Shown: positions 51,405 through 60,996, counted from the first letter of the stretch. The stretch: 64,000 nt of DNA from Bog-113 sp963752695 (GCA_963752695.1 CAVVZB010000001.1:1-64000); one strand, 5' to 3'. Translations and numbers: made by a program. Notes: generated by a model not told the origin, from the letters alone.

Positions 51405-52807
51405 CATTGAAGAATTTTCCGGCAATTCTGTTGCTGGCCTCGTCGGCTTTCGCGCAGGGCGGAACGCATTTGGAGGGGACGTGGCTCGGTTCGCTGGAAG
51501 TAGGGCCCGGTACGAAACTCCGGCTGGCATTCCATGTGGCGAAAGCCGCGGGGGGCGAACTTGGGGGCACGCTGGATAGCATCGACCAAGGTTCGATGGG
51601 AATGCAGCTGCAGGCCGTCAAGATAACTGGCATGGCAGTGACGATGGAGCTGCAAACGCCGCCGGCGAGTTATAGCGGAACGATGAATACCGCAGGGACG
51701 GAGATCGCAGGGGAGTGGCATCAAAGTGGAATGAGTCTGGCGCTGAACCTGAAGAAGGTGGACGCGTCGCCGGTGTTGGATCGGCCTCAGGAGCCGAAGG
51801 AACCGTTGCCGTATCGCGCCGAAGATGTGACATTTCCGAGCAAGGCGGCCGGGGTACAACTTGCGGGGACTCTGACGTATCCGGAGACGGGCGGACCCTT
51901 TCCGGCGGTTCTGCTGATCACCGGTTCGGGAGCGCAGGACCGGGACGAAACGCTGCTGGGACATAAGCCGTTCCGCGTGATTGCGGACGCTCTGACGCGC
52001 CAAGGTATCGCGGTGCTGCGGGTGGACGACCGAGGGACGGCGAAATCGAGCGGGAACTTCAAGACGGCGACGACGGCGGACTTCGTGGAAGATGCGGCGG
52101 GCTCGGTGGAGTTCCTGAAGACACGCAAGGAAGTGGACGCGCGGCGGATCGGGCTGATCGGACATAGCGAGGGAGCGGTGATTGCGCCTTTGCTGGCGAA
52201 CCGGTCGGCGGACGTGGCGTTTATCGTGATGATGGCGGGGACGGGCGTACGCGGAAGCGATGTGTTGCGAGAGCAGACGGCAGCGATCCTGCGAAGTTCG
52301 GGCGCGCCGGGGGAGGCGATCGCGACCAACACCAGTATTCAGAAAACGCTGATGGCGCTGTCCGATCCGAAGCTGGATGCGGCGCAGTTGGAAGCGCGCA
52401 AGAAAGAAGCCGAGACACTGATGATGGCGCAGGTTCCGGAGAGTCAGCGCGCGCAGGCAAAGGCGTTCATTCACGGGCAGGTGGAAGAGGCGGTTAGCCC
52501 GTGGATGCGGTACTTCGTGAACTACGATCCGGCCCCGGCGCTACGGGCGTTGAAGAAGCCGGTGCTGGTGCTGAACGGCGCGCTGGACCAGCAGGTACTG
52601 CCGGAGCAGAATCTGCCGGCGATCGTACAAGCGCTGGAGCAGGGTCGCAATCCGGATTACACGGTGGTGAAGTTTCCGGGCTTGAATCATCTGTTTCAGA
52701 CAGCGAAAACGGGCGGGCCTAGCGAGTACGCGCAGATCACGGAAACGATTGCGCCCGTGGTGCTCGAGACGATCGCGGTGTGGATTCAAAAGCATGACGT
52801 GCGATAG
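51401..52807 (+). CDS. Secreted alpha/beta hydrolase
   Basis: From the ATG at 51401 (coupled to crcB; GGGGAGG 11 bp upstream) the 468 residues begin with a signal peptide ending SSAFAQG. An N-terminal lipocalin-like beta domain (LEGTWLGSLEVGPGTKLRL, about 20-130) is followed by an alpha/beta hydrolase with the nucleophile elbow LIGHSEGAVIAP (Ser), a distal Asp in LVLNGALDQQVL, and His in FPGLNHLFQ. A periplasmic esterase or peptidase is likely. Confidence 0.87.
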   Translation: MTLKNFPAILLLASSAFAQGGTHLEGTWLGSLEVGPGTKLRLAFHVAKAAGGELGGTLDSIDQGSMGMQLQAVKITGMAVTMELQTPPASYSGTMNTAGTEIAGEWHQSGMSLALNLKKVDASPVLDRPQEPKEPLPYRAEDVTFPSKAAGVQLAGTLTYPETGGPFPAVLLITGSGAQDRDETLLGHKPFRVIADALTRQGIAVLRVDDRGTAKSSGNFKTATTADFVEDAAGSVEFLKTRKEVDARRIGLIGHSEGAVIAPLLANRSADVAFIVMMAGTGVRGSDVLREQTAAILRSSGAPGEAIATNTSIQKTLMALSDPKLDAAQLEARKKEAETLMMAQVPESQRAQAKAFIHGQVEEAVSPWMRYFVNYDPAPALRALKKPVLVLNGALDQQVLPEQNLPAIVQALEQGRNPDYTVVKFPGLNHLFQTAKTGGPSEYAQITETIAPVVLETIAVWIQKHDVR

Positions 52808-52816
52808 AATGCGCGC

Positions 52817-53698
52817 GTGACCAGAAGAGATTTCCTGCCCGTGGCTGCCGGGCTATCGGCAACCTTGGCCTTCGCGGATACTGCGCCGGCGCCCGATCCA
52901 AAGCCGCCAGCCGCATTCCTTTTGAAACCGAAACACGGCCGAATCAAGCAATCGGTTTGCGGAAGCGTGTTCGGGAAAGGGATGCAGTTCGAAGAGCAGT
53001 GCCGGATAGCGGCAGAGCTCGGGTTCCAGGGATTCGATCTGCAGAGCCCGGAGCGCTGGCCGATCCTGAAGCAGTATGGCCTGGTTTCATCCATGACGAC
53101 CGGCGGAGGTGGACAGCTGAACAACGCGCTGAACCACAAGGAGAACCACGCGGCGATCGAGAAAGCGATGCGCGCGACGATCGATCAGTGCGCGGCCGGA
53201 GGATCGCCCAACCTGATTACTTTCTCAGGGAACCGGCGCGGCATTAGCAGCGAAGAGGGAATGGATAACTGCGTGGAGTTCCTCAATCGGGTGAAGGCGC
53301 AGGCCGAAGACAAAAACGTCAACATCTGTATGGAGCTTCTTAACAGCCGCGTGGATCACAAGGACTATCAGAGCGATCACGTCGACTGGGGAGTAGAGGT
53401 TTGCAAGCGGGTGAATTCGCCGCGGGTGAAACTTCTATTCGACATATATCATATGCAGATCATGGACGGGGACATCGCGCGGCGCATCCGGGACAACTTT
53501 CAGTGGATGGGGCATTTTCATACGGGCGGAGTTCCAGGACGGCATGAGATCGACAACGCCTCGCAGGAGTTGAACTACCACTTCGTGGCCGAGGCGATTG
53601 CGGATCTGGGGTTCCAAGGGTTCATCGCGCACGAGTACTCGCCCGTGCGCGATCCGATTACCTCGTTGAAAGAGGCGATCGAGATATTTACGGTGTGA
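52817..53698 (+). CDS. Hydroxypyruvate isomerase-like TIM-barrel protein, Tat-exported
   Basis: The 293 residues (GTG start) open with a twin-arginine leader (MTRRDFLPVAAGLSATLAFA). The AP-endonuclease-2/isomerase TIM barrel follows: LGFQGFDLQSPERWPILKQY, LITFSGNRRGISSEEGMDN, NICMELLNSRVDHKDYQSDH, LFDIYHMQIMDGDIARRI and FHTGGVPGRHEIDNASQELN are typical of Hyi. It may isomerise hydroxypyruvate or a related sugar acid, but a periplasmic place is unusual and the substrate is unsure. Confidence 0.87.
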   Translation: MTRRDFLPVAAGLSATLAFADTAPAPDPKPPAAFLLKPKHGRIKQSVCGSVFGKGMQFEEQCRIAAELGFQGFDLQSPERWPILKQYGLVSSMTTGGGGQLNNALNHKENHAAIEKAMRATIDQCAAGGSPNLITFSGNRRGISSEEGMDNCVEFLNRVKAQAEDKNVNICMELLNSRVDHKDYQSDHVDWGVEVCKRVNSPRVKLLFDIYHMQIMDGDIARRIRDNFQWMGHFHTGGVPGRHEIDNASQELNYHFVAEAIADLGFQGFIAHEYSPVRDPITSLKEAIEIFTV

Positions 53699-53699
53699 G

Positions 53700-54758
53700 T
53701 TAACCCAGCCAACTAGGGTTCTTGGCGGTGGAATCAAAGTGCGAGGACGTCTTGAAGAGTTCGTACTTGCCTTCGAAGGCGGCTGTTTTCGTTTTGGCGA
53801 CCAGAGCTGAAATCTGCTGCGGGGCAAGCGGTTTGAATGACTTGACCGCGTTGAGGCCTTGCTCCAGGTATTCGAGTTTGTCGCAGCCGTTGATGACGAC
53901 CGAGGTCGGCAGACTCATGGCGTAGTGGAGGCATTCGGTGGGCGAGAGCGTGTTGCTTTCCAGGATCAACTTCCCGCCGAAAGGCTTCATGGTCTGGACG
54001 GCGATGCCTTGCGCGAGAGCGACGGGCATGACTTGATGCGAGAAGCTGCGGAAGTGATAATCCATCACGTTCGAAGGGTGCAGGACAGCGTCGAAGTGGA
54101 AGCCGTGCTGTTTGGCGACTTCTAGCATGCGCAAATGAACGGCGGGATCCTTGTGACCGGTAAAGCCGATGAAGCGTAATTTGCCGGCTTTCTTCGCATC
54201 CATGAAAGCTTCGAGCGCGCCGCCGGGAGCGAAGATGCGGTCGGGGTCTTCCATGCGAATGACTTCGTGGAACTGAAGAAGATCGACGTGATCGGTCTGA
54301 AGGCGCTTGAGGGATTCCTCAATCTGCTTGGCGGCTTCCTTCTTGGTGCGGCCATCGATCTTCGTCATGAGGAAGACTTTCTGCCGGTAGCCGTCTTTCA
54401 AGGCTTTACCCATTTTGGTTTCGGCCTCGCCGTTCCCGTTGTTGTAATCCCAGGAATTGTCCATGAAGTTGACGCCGCGATCGACGGCGGTCCGGACGAT
54501 TTTGATGGCGAGGTCATCGGAGGAAGTCTGCCCGATGTGGGAGCCGCCGAGGCCGAGGAGCGAAACGCGCTCGCCGGTTTTGCCAAAGGAGCGGTAGATC
54601 ATATCGCCCTTGCGAGTCTCTTCCGGCATGGGGCCGAATCCCTGGGGGGAAACATCTTGGCCCGAAGCCGTTTGTACAACACCGATGGCGGCCGCGCCAG
54701 CGAGGGCGGCTCCTAGAAAACTACGACGTCCTGAACCCGTTTCATGCTGCTCACTCAT
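53700..54758 (-). CDS. Aldo/keto reductase with Tat leader
   Basis: The 352 residues start with a Tat signal (GSGRRSFLGAALAGAAAIG). The AKR barrel has the catalytic tetrad: Asp and Tyr in FMDNSWDYNNGNGEAETKMG, Lys in VFLMTKIDGRT, and His in LLQFHEVIRM. It reduces carbonyls with NADPH or a bound cofactor, here apparently in the periplasm. It converges with the isomerase-like gene, one base between stops. Confidence 0.9.
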   Translation of the reverse strand: MSEQHETGSGRRSFLGAALAGAAAIGVVQTASGQDVSPQGFGPMPEETRKGDMIYRSFGKTGERVSLLGLGGSHIGQTSSDDLAIKIVRTAVDRGVNFMDNSWDYNNGNGEAETKMGKALKDGYRQKVFLMTKIDGRTKKEAAKQIEESLKRLQTDHVDLLQFHEVIRMEDPDRIFAPGGALEAFMDAKKAGKLRFIGFTGHKDPAVHLRMLEVAKQHGFHFDAVLHPSNVMDYHFRSFSHQVMPVALAQGIAVQTMKPFGGKLILESNTLSPTECLHYAMSLPTSVVINGCDKLEYLEQGLNAVKSFKPLAPQQISALVAKTKTAAFEGKYELFKTSSHFDSTAKNPSWLG

Positions 54759-54896
54759 GGTTGAAATGCGGGCAACTGGGTACCCACAATCCGGGAAGAG
54801 TGTTTTCGATCAACCGAAATGGGCCGGGTACGCATCAGAATATGTGAAGCTATTCTCTTGTGCCTCGATATGGCATAGGATCGAATTGATCAATTC

Positions 54897-55586
54897 ATGA
54901 GCACGCTAGCGACTCCCGCCCCGTTCAACCGCGCCTACCGGTTTTATCAAACAACTGTAGGCAAAAAGGCCATCATGGCGGTAACCGGCCTGATTCTGTT
55001 TGGCTTCGTGATCGGCCATCTTGCCGGAAACCTGCAGGTGTTCGAGGGCCGCGCGAAGATGGACGCCTACGGAGTCTTCCTGCGGTCGCTTCCGGCAGGT
55101 TTGTACTTCGCGCGGACGGTAATTTTCATCGCAGTGGTGCTGCACATCGTGACGACGGTGCAGCTGGCGCGGTTGAAGCAAGGCGCGCGGGGCCCGGTGG
55201 CCTACGTAAAGAAAAACAACGCGGCGGCGAGCTACGCGTCGCGGACCATGTATTGGAGCGGGCCGATTGTGGCGGCGTTCATCGTGTACCACCTGGCGCA
55301 GTTCACCTACCGGGTGACGGATACGCGGTTCATCGAGGGGCACATCTACGACAATCTGGTGATCACGTTTCAGCAGTGGTGGATTTCCGCGCTGTATATT
55401 GTCGCGATGGTGCTGTTGGGTTTTCATTTGAGTCACGGGTTCTGGAGCATGTTTCAGTCATTGGGAATCGCCTCGCCGGCGTATTCGACTTATCTGAAGC
55501 GGCTGGCGCAGGGGCTGGCTATCGTGATCACGCTCGGGTTCATATCGATTCCGATCGGCGTTCTGGCCGGCGTAATTCATTTATAG
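54897..55586 (+). CDS. sdhC: Succinate dehydrogenase cytochrome b558 subunit
   Basis: The 229-residue, five-span protein is the single diheme cytochrome of type-B succinate:quinone reductase. Conserved His ligands appear in GHLAGNLQVF, VLHIVTTVQLAR, VYHLAQFTYRVTD and GFHLSHGFWSMF. It anchors SdhA/B and passes electrons to quinone. No separate sdhD is present, as expected for this type. It heads the sdhCAB operon. Confidence 0.94.
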   Translation: MSTLATPAPFNRAYRFYQTTVGKKAIMAVTGLILFGFVIGHLAGNLQVFEGRAKMDAYGVFLRSLPAGLYFARTVIFIAVVLHIVTTVQLARLKQGARGPVAYVKKNNAAASYASRTMYWSGPIVAAFIVYHLAQFTYRVTDTRFIEGHIYDNLVITFQQWWISALYIVAMVLLGFHLSHGFWSMFQSLGIASPAYSTYLKRLAQGLAIVITLGFISIPIGVLAGVIHL

Positions 55587-55597
55587 AAAGGATCATC

Positions 55598-57511
55598 ATG
55601 GTTCTCGATTCCAGAATTCCGTCCGGACCGGTGGAAGAAGCGTGGGACAAGGCGCGCTTCGACCTGAAGCTGGTGAACCCGGCGAACAAGCGCAAGTACA
55701 GCATTATCGTGGTGGGTTCGGGGCTGGCGGGCGGGTCGGCTGCGGCGTCGCTGGGGGAACTGGGCTACAACGTTAAGTGCTTCTGCTTTCAGGACAGTCC
55801 GCGGCGGGCGCATTCGATTGCGGCGCAGGGTGGGATCAACGCCGCGAAGAACTATCAGAACGATGGAGACAGCATTTACCGGTTGTTCTACGACACGGTA
55901 AAAGGCGGCGACTTCCGGGCGCGCGAAGGGAACGTGTACCGGCTGGCACAGATGAGCGTTCATATCATCGACCAGTGTGTGGCGCAGGGCGTGCCGTTTG
56001 CGCGCGAGTACGGCGGGATGCTGGCGAACCGGTCGTTCGGGGGGGCGCAGGTATCGAGGACGTTTTACGCGCGAGGGCAGACCGGGCAGCAGCTGCTGTT
56101 GGGGGCGTATCAGGCGCTGGAGCGGCAGGTCAACGCGGGCAGCGTGACCATGTTCCCGCGCACCGAGATGCTGGACCTGATCGTGGTGGACGGCAAGGCG
56201 CGCGGGATTGTGACGCGGAACCTGGTAACGGGAGCGCTGGAATCGCATATCGCGGACGCCGTGATTCTGGCGACGGGCGGATACGGGAACGTCTACTATC
56301 TTTCGACCAACGCTAAGGGGTCGAACACGACGGCGATCTGGCGGGCACATAAGCGCGGGGCGCTGTTTGCAAATCCATGCTTCACGCAGATCCACCCGAC
56401 GTGCATTCCGGTTTCGGGCGATTACCAAAGTAAGCTGACGCTGATGAGCGAATCGCTGCGGAACGATGGCCGGATCTGGGTGCCGAAGCAGGCGGGCGAC
56501 AAGCGGTCGCCGGATCAGATTCCCGAGAGCGAGCGCGACTACTATCTGGAGCGGCGGTACCCGAGTTTCGGTAATTTGGTGCCGCGAGATGTGGCGTCGC
56601 GCAACGCGAAGACGGTTTGCGATGACGGGCGTGGCGTGGGGGAAACCGGGCTGGGAGTGTATCTGGACTTCACCAGTTCGATCCAGCGACTGGGGCGCGA
56701 AACGATTGAGGAGCGCTACGGCAATCTGTTCGAGATGTACGACCGCATCACGGGCGAGAACCCGTACCAGGTGCCGATGCGGATCTACCCGGCAATCCAT
56801 TACACGATGGGCGGGCTGTGGGTGGACTACCACCTGATGAGTACGATTCCCGGGTTGTTCGTGCTGGGTGAAGCGAACTTCTCGGATCATGGAGCGAACC
56901 GGCTGGGGGCAAGCGCGCTGATGCAAGGTTTGTCCGACGGCTACTTCGTGATTCCGTACACGATTGGCGATTACCTGGCGACGAACAAGTTGGAGAAGGT
57001 GGATGCGAGCCGGCCGGAAGTGCTGGAAGCTGAGCATAACGTGACGGCCATTTCGAACCGTTTGCTGGCGGTGAAAGGCAAGCGTACGGTGTCGAATTTC
57101 CATCGGGAGCTGGGAAAGATTGTCTGGGATTACTGCGGGATGTCGCGGACCGCGGGGGGCCTGGAGGTGGCGATCGGCAAGATCCGTGAACTGCGCGAGG
57201 AGTTCTGGCGCAACGTGAACGTTCCGGGGTCGGGCGAGGACTTCAATCAGCAGTTGGAAGGCGCGGGGCGCGTGGCGGATTTTATGGAGCTGGCGGAGTT
57301 GATGTGTATCGACGCGCTGGATCGGAACGAGAGCTGTGGGGGGCATTTCCGCGAGGAGTATCAGACCGAAGACGGGGAAGCGTTGCGGGATGACGACCAT
57401 TACTCGTACGTAGCGGCGTGGGGTTGGAACGGGCCGGACGCGCCGCCGACCTTGACCAAGGAACATCTGGAATTTCACTATGTCCATCCGAGCCAACGCA
57501 GTTACAAATAG
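55598..57511 (+). CDS. sdhA: Succinate dehydrogenase flavoprotein subunit
   Basis: The ATG at 55598 is 11 bp after sdhC and gives 637 residues. The FAD domain shows IIVVGSGLAGGSAAASLGEL, the covalent-FAD segment RRAHSIAAQGGINAAKNYQN, and ATGGYGNVYYLSTNA. HYTMGGLWVDYH and the GANRLGASALMQGLSDGYF stretch complete the dicarboxylate site. It oxidises succinate to fumarate. The type-B wording fits the cytochrome b558 partner. Confidence 0.95.
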   Translation: MVLDSRIPSGPVEEAWDKARFDLKLVNPANKRKYSIIVVGSGLAGGSAAASLGELGYNVKCFCFQDSPRRAHSIAAQGGINAAKNYQNDGDSIYRLFYDTVKGGDFRAREGNVYRLAQMSVHIIDQCVAQGVPFAREYGGMLANRSFGGAQVSRTFYARGQTGQQLLLGAYQALERQVNAGSVTMFPRTEMLDLIVVDGKARGIVTRNLVTGALESHIADAVILATGGYGNVYYLSTNAKGSNTTAIWRAHKRGALFANPCFTQIHPTCIPVSGDYQSKLTLMSESLRNDGRIWVPKQAGDKRSPDQIPESERDYYLERRYPSFGNLVPRDVASRNAKTVCDDGRGVGETGLGVYLDFTSSIQRLGRETIEERYGNLFEMYDRITGENPYQVPMRIYPAIHYTMGGLWVDYHLMSTIPGLFVLGEANFSDHGANRLGASALMQGLSDGYFVIPYTIGDYLATNKLEKVDASRPEVLEAEHNVTAISNRLLAVKGKRTVSNFHRELGKIVWDYCGMSRTAGGLEVAIGKIRELREEFWRNVNVPGSGEDFNQQLEGAGRVADFMELAELMCIDALDRNESCGGHFREEYQTEDGEALRDDDHYSYVAAWGWNGPDAPPTLTKEHLEFHYVHPSQRSYK

Positions 57512-57523
57512 AAGGGACTGGCG

Positions 57524-58324
57524 ATGAATCTGACTTTGCACGTATGGCGGCAGAAGAACGCGTCGACCAAGGGCAAGATGGTGCGGTATGAAGCGCCGGA
57601 TGTGAGCCCGGATATGTCGTTCCTGGAGATGTTGGATGTGGTCAACGAAGGCTTGATCGCGGGCAATGACGAGCCGATCGCGTTCGAGCATGACTGCCGG
57701 GAAGGGATTTGCGGCAGTTGCGGATTCATGATTAACGGCGTGGCGCACGGGCCGGAGCGCGGCACAACCGTGTGCCAGTTGCATATGCGGCATTTCAAGG
57801 ACGGCGATACGTTGTTCCTGGAGCCGTGGCGGGCAAAGGCGTTTCCGGTTTTGAAAGATCTGGCGGTGGACAGGCGGGCGTTCGACCGGATCATCGCGTC
57901 GGGCGGGTATGTGTCGGTGGGGACGGGCAACGCTCCGGACGGAAATGCGATTCCGATTCCGAAGCGATCGGCGGACAAGTCGATGGACGCGGCGGCATGC
58001 ATCGGGTGCGGGGCTTGCGTGGCCGCGTGTCCGAACGCGTCTGCGGCACTGTTTACCGGGGCGAAGGTGACGCATCTGAATGTTCTTCCGCAAGGCGAGC
58101 CGGAGCGGTATTCGCGGGCGAAGAGCATGGTGAACCAGATGACGGCGGAAGGGTTCGGGCAGTGCACCAATATCGGGCTGTGCGAGGCGGTGTGCCCGAA
58201 GGAGATCAAGATCGAGGTGATCTCGCAAACCAACCGGAGTTATCTGCTGGGGAAGATGATGAACCCGGAAAAATTCAGGGACGATGTGCCGGCGGAGCTG
58301 CCGATGGAAGGTGGGCGGCGGTAA
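57524..58324 (+). CDS. sdhB: Succinate dehydrogenase iron-sulfur subunit
   Basis: The 266 residues carry the three clusters: 2Fe-2S cysteines in CREGICGSCGFMING with CQLHM, 4Fe-4S cysteines in CIGCGACVAACPNA, and the 3Fe-4S set in CTNIGLCEAVCPKEI. It wires SdhA to the heme subunit. Start 12 bp after sdhA; GGAC and GAAGGG lie just upstream. Confidence 0.95.
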   Translation: MNLTLHVWRQKNASTKGKMVRYEAPDVSPDMSFLEMLDVVNEGLIAGNDEPIAFEHDCREGICGSCGFMINGVAHGPERGTTVCQLHMRHFKDGDTLFLEPWRAKAFPVLKDLAVDRRAFDRIIASGGYVSVGTGNAPDGNAIPIPKRSADKSMDAAACIGCGACVAACPNASAALFTGAKVTHLNVLPQGEPERYSRAKSMVNQMTAEGFGQCTNIGLCEAVCPKEIKIEVISQTNRSYLLGKMMNPEKFRDDVPAELPMEGGRR

Positions 58325-58389
58325 AGGCAGAGGTATTGCGCGGCCAGGGCCTGAGGGCGGGGTTTCGAGCGTACGACGGGCCATTATCG

Positions 58390-58836
58390 CTAGCGAATCG
58401 CCTCCTGGCGATCGGCTTTTGACCCGGACGCGGGCTGTGGAGACAGTTCGGAGAGACTTGCGGACGGTCCGGCTGGGCTGGATTGTGCAGGATTGTGCAC
58501 TTTCGGCGTCGGTGCGGGGTTCATGGAGATTTTGAGAATGGCGAGCGCGGCGCGAAGCCGAGCGCCGGCTGGGTGATTCGCGTTGACCATAATTAACCGG
58601 ATGGTTTCGATGGCAGTCTGCGCGAGTGCGCAGAGTTGCTCGCGCCAGTAGTTCGCCTGTTCCTGCAGCATTTCAAACCACGCCATGCGGAAAACGGAAG
58701 ACGAGCGACGCCAGTTGTAGATGGTGTTGCGGTGGACGCCCGCAGTTTCAGCGGCAGCGCTTACCGAGCTGCCGGAGCCGACGAGCATTAGGACCATGTG
58801 CTGGATGGGACTGAGTACTTCGGGATTTGGAAACAT
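58390..58836 (-). CDS. Homeodomain-like helix-turn-helix protein
   Basis: From the ATG at 58836 the 148 residues contain an HTH (VSAAAETAGVHRNTIYNWRR) like phage small-terminase or phBC6A51-type DNA-binding domains. Helices follow (YWREQLCALAQTAIETIRLI) with a disordered Pro/Ser tail. It looks like a DNA-binding protein of mobile or unknown origin. There are no terminase or phage genes around. It is alone, converging with sdhB. Confidence 0.6.
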   Translation of the reverse strand: MFPNPEVLSPIQHMVLMLVGSGSSVSAAAETAGVHRNTIYNWRRSSSVFRMAWFEMLQEQANYWREQLCALAQTAIETIRLIMVNANHPAGARLRAALAILKISMNPAPTPKVHNPAQSSPAGPSASLSELSPQPASGSKADRQEAIR

Positions 58837-58992
58837 GCTTGTATACCTCAACCCCAGTGTGGGCGCGGGGACCAAGATATTTAGAGGTCCGCTGAGGTAA
58901 CTAACAGGATTCAGGAAGTTTGGAGAGTTACGAAGAACTGTGACTGGAGGGACTGCCGCAAAGCGAACTCTGCGGCAGCCCGGTGGAAAGGT

Positions 58993-59556
58993 TTACACTT
59001 TAGCGGTGCTGAGACTGGGTTTCTTCGTCTGGCGAACGCCGGTCTTTCTGGCTGAAGCGTCCTGGTCGTCGAGAACGGCTTGTTGCAGAATCGGCGCGGA
59101 GATCATCGTGAGCAGATGATCGGCGGCTTCTTCTTCGCCCAGGGTATGAGTGAGCAGGTGGCTGACATCGATGGCGCCAACCAGACGAGCCAGGCTGCGC
59201 ACATTGCCGTATCCGGCGATCTCATAATGCTCGACGCGCTGCGCCGAGGCGACCAGGGCGATATCGGCAATTAGAGGATCTTTTTCGGCACCCTCCTGGA
59301 TAGTTTCCTGGCCTTCTTCAATGATGCCCAGCATCGCCCGGCAAGGCTTGGGTTCAGCTTTGGCGCCGAGCAGTTCGAAGGCTTGCTTTAACCGGTCGAT
59401 ATGATTTTCGGTCTGAAAGAGGTGCTTTTCGAACGCCTCCTTCAGCTTGGGGTGATGGGCGGCCTGGGCCATTTTGGGCAAGGCTCCGAGAAGTTGCCCT
59501 TCGGCGTGTAACAGATCCTGTAACTGTTCGACGAGTAGTTCTTTAAGCTGCGACAT
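58993..59556 (-). CDS. DUF892 ferritin-like stress protein (YciE/YciF family)
   Basis: The 187-residue four-helix-bundle protein has the DUF892 pattern: ELLVEQLQDLLHAEGQLLGA, HLFQTENHIDRLKQAFELLG, ALVASAQRVEHYEIAGYGNV and HTLGEEEAADHLL, whose Glu/His residues form the di-metal site. It is induced by osmotic or general stress in other bacteria. The start directly abuts the catalase stop, so both are one operon. Confidence 0.92.
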   Translation of the reverse strand: MSQLKELLVEQLQDLLHAEGQLLGALPKMAQAAHHPKLKEAFEKHLFQTENHIDRLKQAFELLGAKAEPKPCRAMLGIIEEGQETIQEGAEKDPLIADIALVASAQRVEHYEIAGYGNVRSLARLVGAIDVSHLLTHTLGEEEAADHLLTMISAPILQQAVLDDQDASARKTGVRQTKKPSLSTAKV

Positions 59557-60351
59557 TTAGCGATGTCCTTTTCCTTTGCTATTACCGTTACCGCTACTGC
59601 TGGAGACTACTTCGGCCGCACGTTCGCCGGTTAGCTCGGAAACCGTGGGCTGAAATGCCGGGTTGTCCACTTTGACCCAATCGCCACCGGTATTCCAGGG
59701 GCCATTAGCATCGGACTCGCCGCGATCGCCAACGCCGGTGGAGTCGTTGAAGAATTGATCGACCAAGCCAGGGGTAGGCGGAATGCGACCGATAGAGAAG
59801 GCCGGTTTGCCCATGCTTTCGAGGGCGGCGGTGAAGGCCTTCATGTGAGTGATTTCACGGGTCATCAGGAACTGTAGAGCATCGAGCGAACCCTGATCGT
59901 CGGTGAAATTCATGAGGCGCTCGTAGACGATTTTTGCGCGGGCTTCGGCGGCGATGTTGCTGCGAAGGTCAACGTCGAGTTCGCCGGAAATTTTCAAGTA
60001 GTCGGCGGTCCAAGCGTTGCCCATGGAATTGAACAGGTTGACGCCGCCACCGCCGGCAATGGCGATGAGTGGGTCGGCGTGGGCGGCATGACGGTCCGAC
60101 TTAGTGGGTTTCAGATGCATGCGAGCCAAGGTTCCGACGACTTCCAAATGGCTAAGCTCTTCGGTACCGATGTCCATCAGGAGATCCTTACGTTCGGGAT
60201 CGTCGCAATTAAGACCTTGGATTGAGTACTGCATGGCAGCGGCAAGCTCCCCGTTGGCACCGCCGAATTGTTCGAGCAGCATGTTGCCGAAGTGGGGGTC
60301 CGGAGTGCCGATATGCACGGTATACATTAGCTTCTTAATGTGGTGATACAT
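59557..60351 (-). CDS. Manganese catalase
   Basis: The 264-residue non-heme catalase breaks down hydrogen peroxide with a di-manganese site. Ligands are in FGGANGELAAAMQYSIQG (Glu), IGTEELSHLEVVGT (Glu, His), NIAAEARAKIVYERLMNF (Glu) and MTREITHMKAFTAALE (Glu, His). A Gly/Asn-rich C-terminal tail follows (GNGNSKGKGHR). With DUF892 downstream it forms a peroxide and dehydration defence pair. Confidence 0.95.
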   Translation of the reverse strand: MYHHIKKLMYTVHIGTPDPHFGNMLLEQFGGANGELAAAMQYSIQGLNCDDPERKDLLMDIGTEELSHLEVVGTLARMHLKPTKSDRHAAHADPLIAIAGGGGVNLFNSMGNAWTADYLKISGELDVDLRSNIAAEARAKIVYERLMNFTDDQGSLDALQFLMTREITHMKAFTAALESMGKPAFSIGRIPPTPGLVDQFFNDSTGVGDRGESDANGPWNTGGDWVKVDNPAFQPTVSELTGERAAEVVSSSSGNGNSKGKGHR

Positions 60352-60976
60352 GTCACCTGAAGCTTACTACGGATATGGGCTAAGTCATTGGATTGGATGT
60401 GGGTTAGAGAACGTTACAGATAGAAACGGAGGGGGTGGGGATGGGCCCGTGTCCGCCCGGGCACGTGATATCTAAGTCCTGATAAGAAGGTAAAGTGGTG
60501 CGGAGTATTACACTATTGCGATGATGGCCGCCGCACTTGCCGTTATCGTGGCTGAGCTATCGGGGTAACAGGCATTCTTATTCCGATTCTTTGCAGGGGG
60601 TCTCCACTCGAGCGCTTCACCTCCCTTGCCGGCGGCTCTTCGCCAAATGGGGCACAAGGTCAGCCTTATGGTGCTGAACAGTGCGGGCACTTGAATGTCA
60701 TGTAGAACTTTATCAACCATTCCCGAGTGAGCGTTGTCGCGGCGGCTAACACAACTATGTTCCCGCTCTCCCAGGAAGCAAAACAGTGACTGGCGTGTAG
60801 CGTTTTAACACGTCCGCGTTGAAGGTCTGAATAGAGGTCAGGCCTTGGTGAAGAGGGTTTCGATACGGGCGGTTAGCCGGCCGCTCGCGGCTATGGGCCG
60901 GGTGCAGACGTTCCAAAATTCAGCAATATTCTGCGGTGTCAGAGCGCACTTGCTATTCGGATCCGGTTGCGATAAT
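60352..60976. other. Long non-coding stretch upstream of the ArsR gene
   Basis: No convincing gene is seen on either strand in this 625-bp stretch. Frames are short and match no family. It must hold the catalase promoter (leftward) and the first ArsR promoter (rightward). Base composition is mixed, and parts may be decayed coding sequence. Confidence 0.5.
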
Positions 60977-60996
60977 GTACAACCTGATGGTTGTAC
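60977..60996. promoter_or_regulatory. Palindromic operator over the first ArsR gene start
   Basis: GTACAACC (60977-60984) and GGTTGTAC (60989-60996) form a perfect 8-bp inverted repeat around TGAT. The likely start ATG (60987) lies in its centre. The shared core AACCnnATGGTT also occurs in the palindrome of the second ArsR gene at the same place relative to the start codon, so the site is probably an autorepression operator. Confidence 0.65.

Noticed and set aside
55577..58384. A 935-residue minus-strand open frame opposite sdhA and sdhB
   Set aside because: It mirrors highly GC-biased codons of clear sdhA/sdhB genes, has no family motif and is Arg/His/Pro-rich, the usual signature of an antisense shadow.
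60508..60720. A 70-residue minus-strand frame in the catalase-ArsR gap
   Set aside because: No recognisable domain or ribosome site and unusual composition; probably chance.
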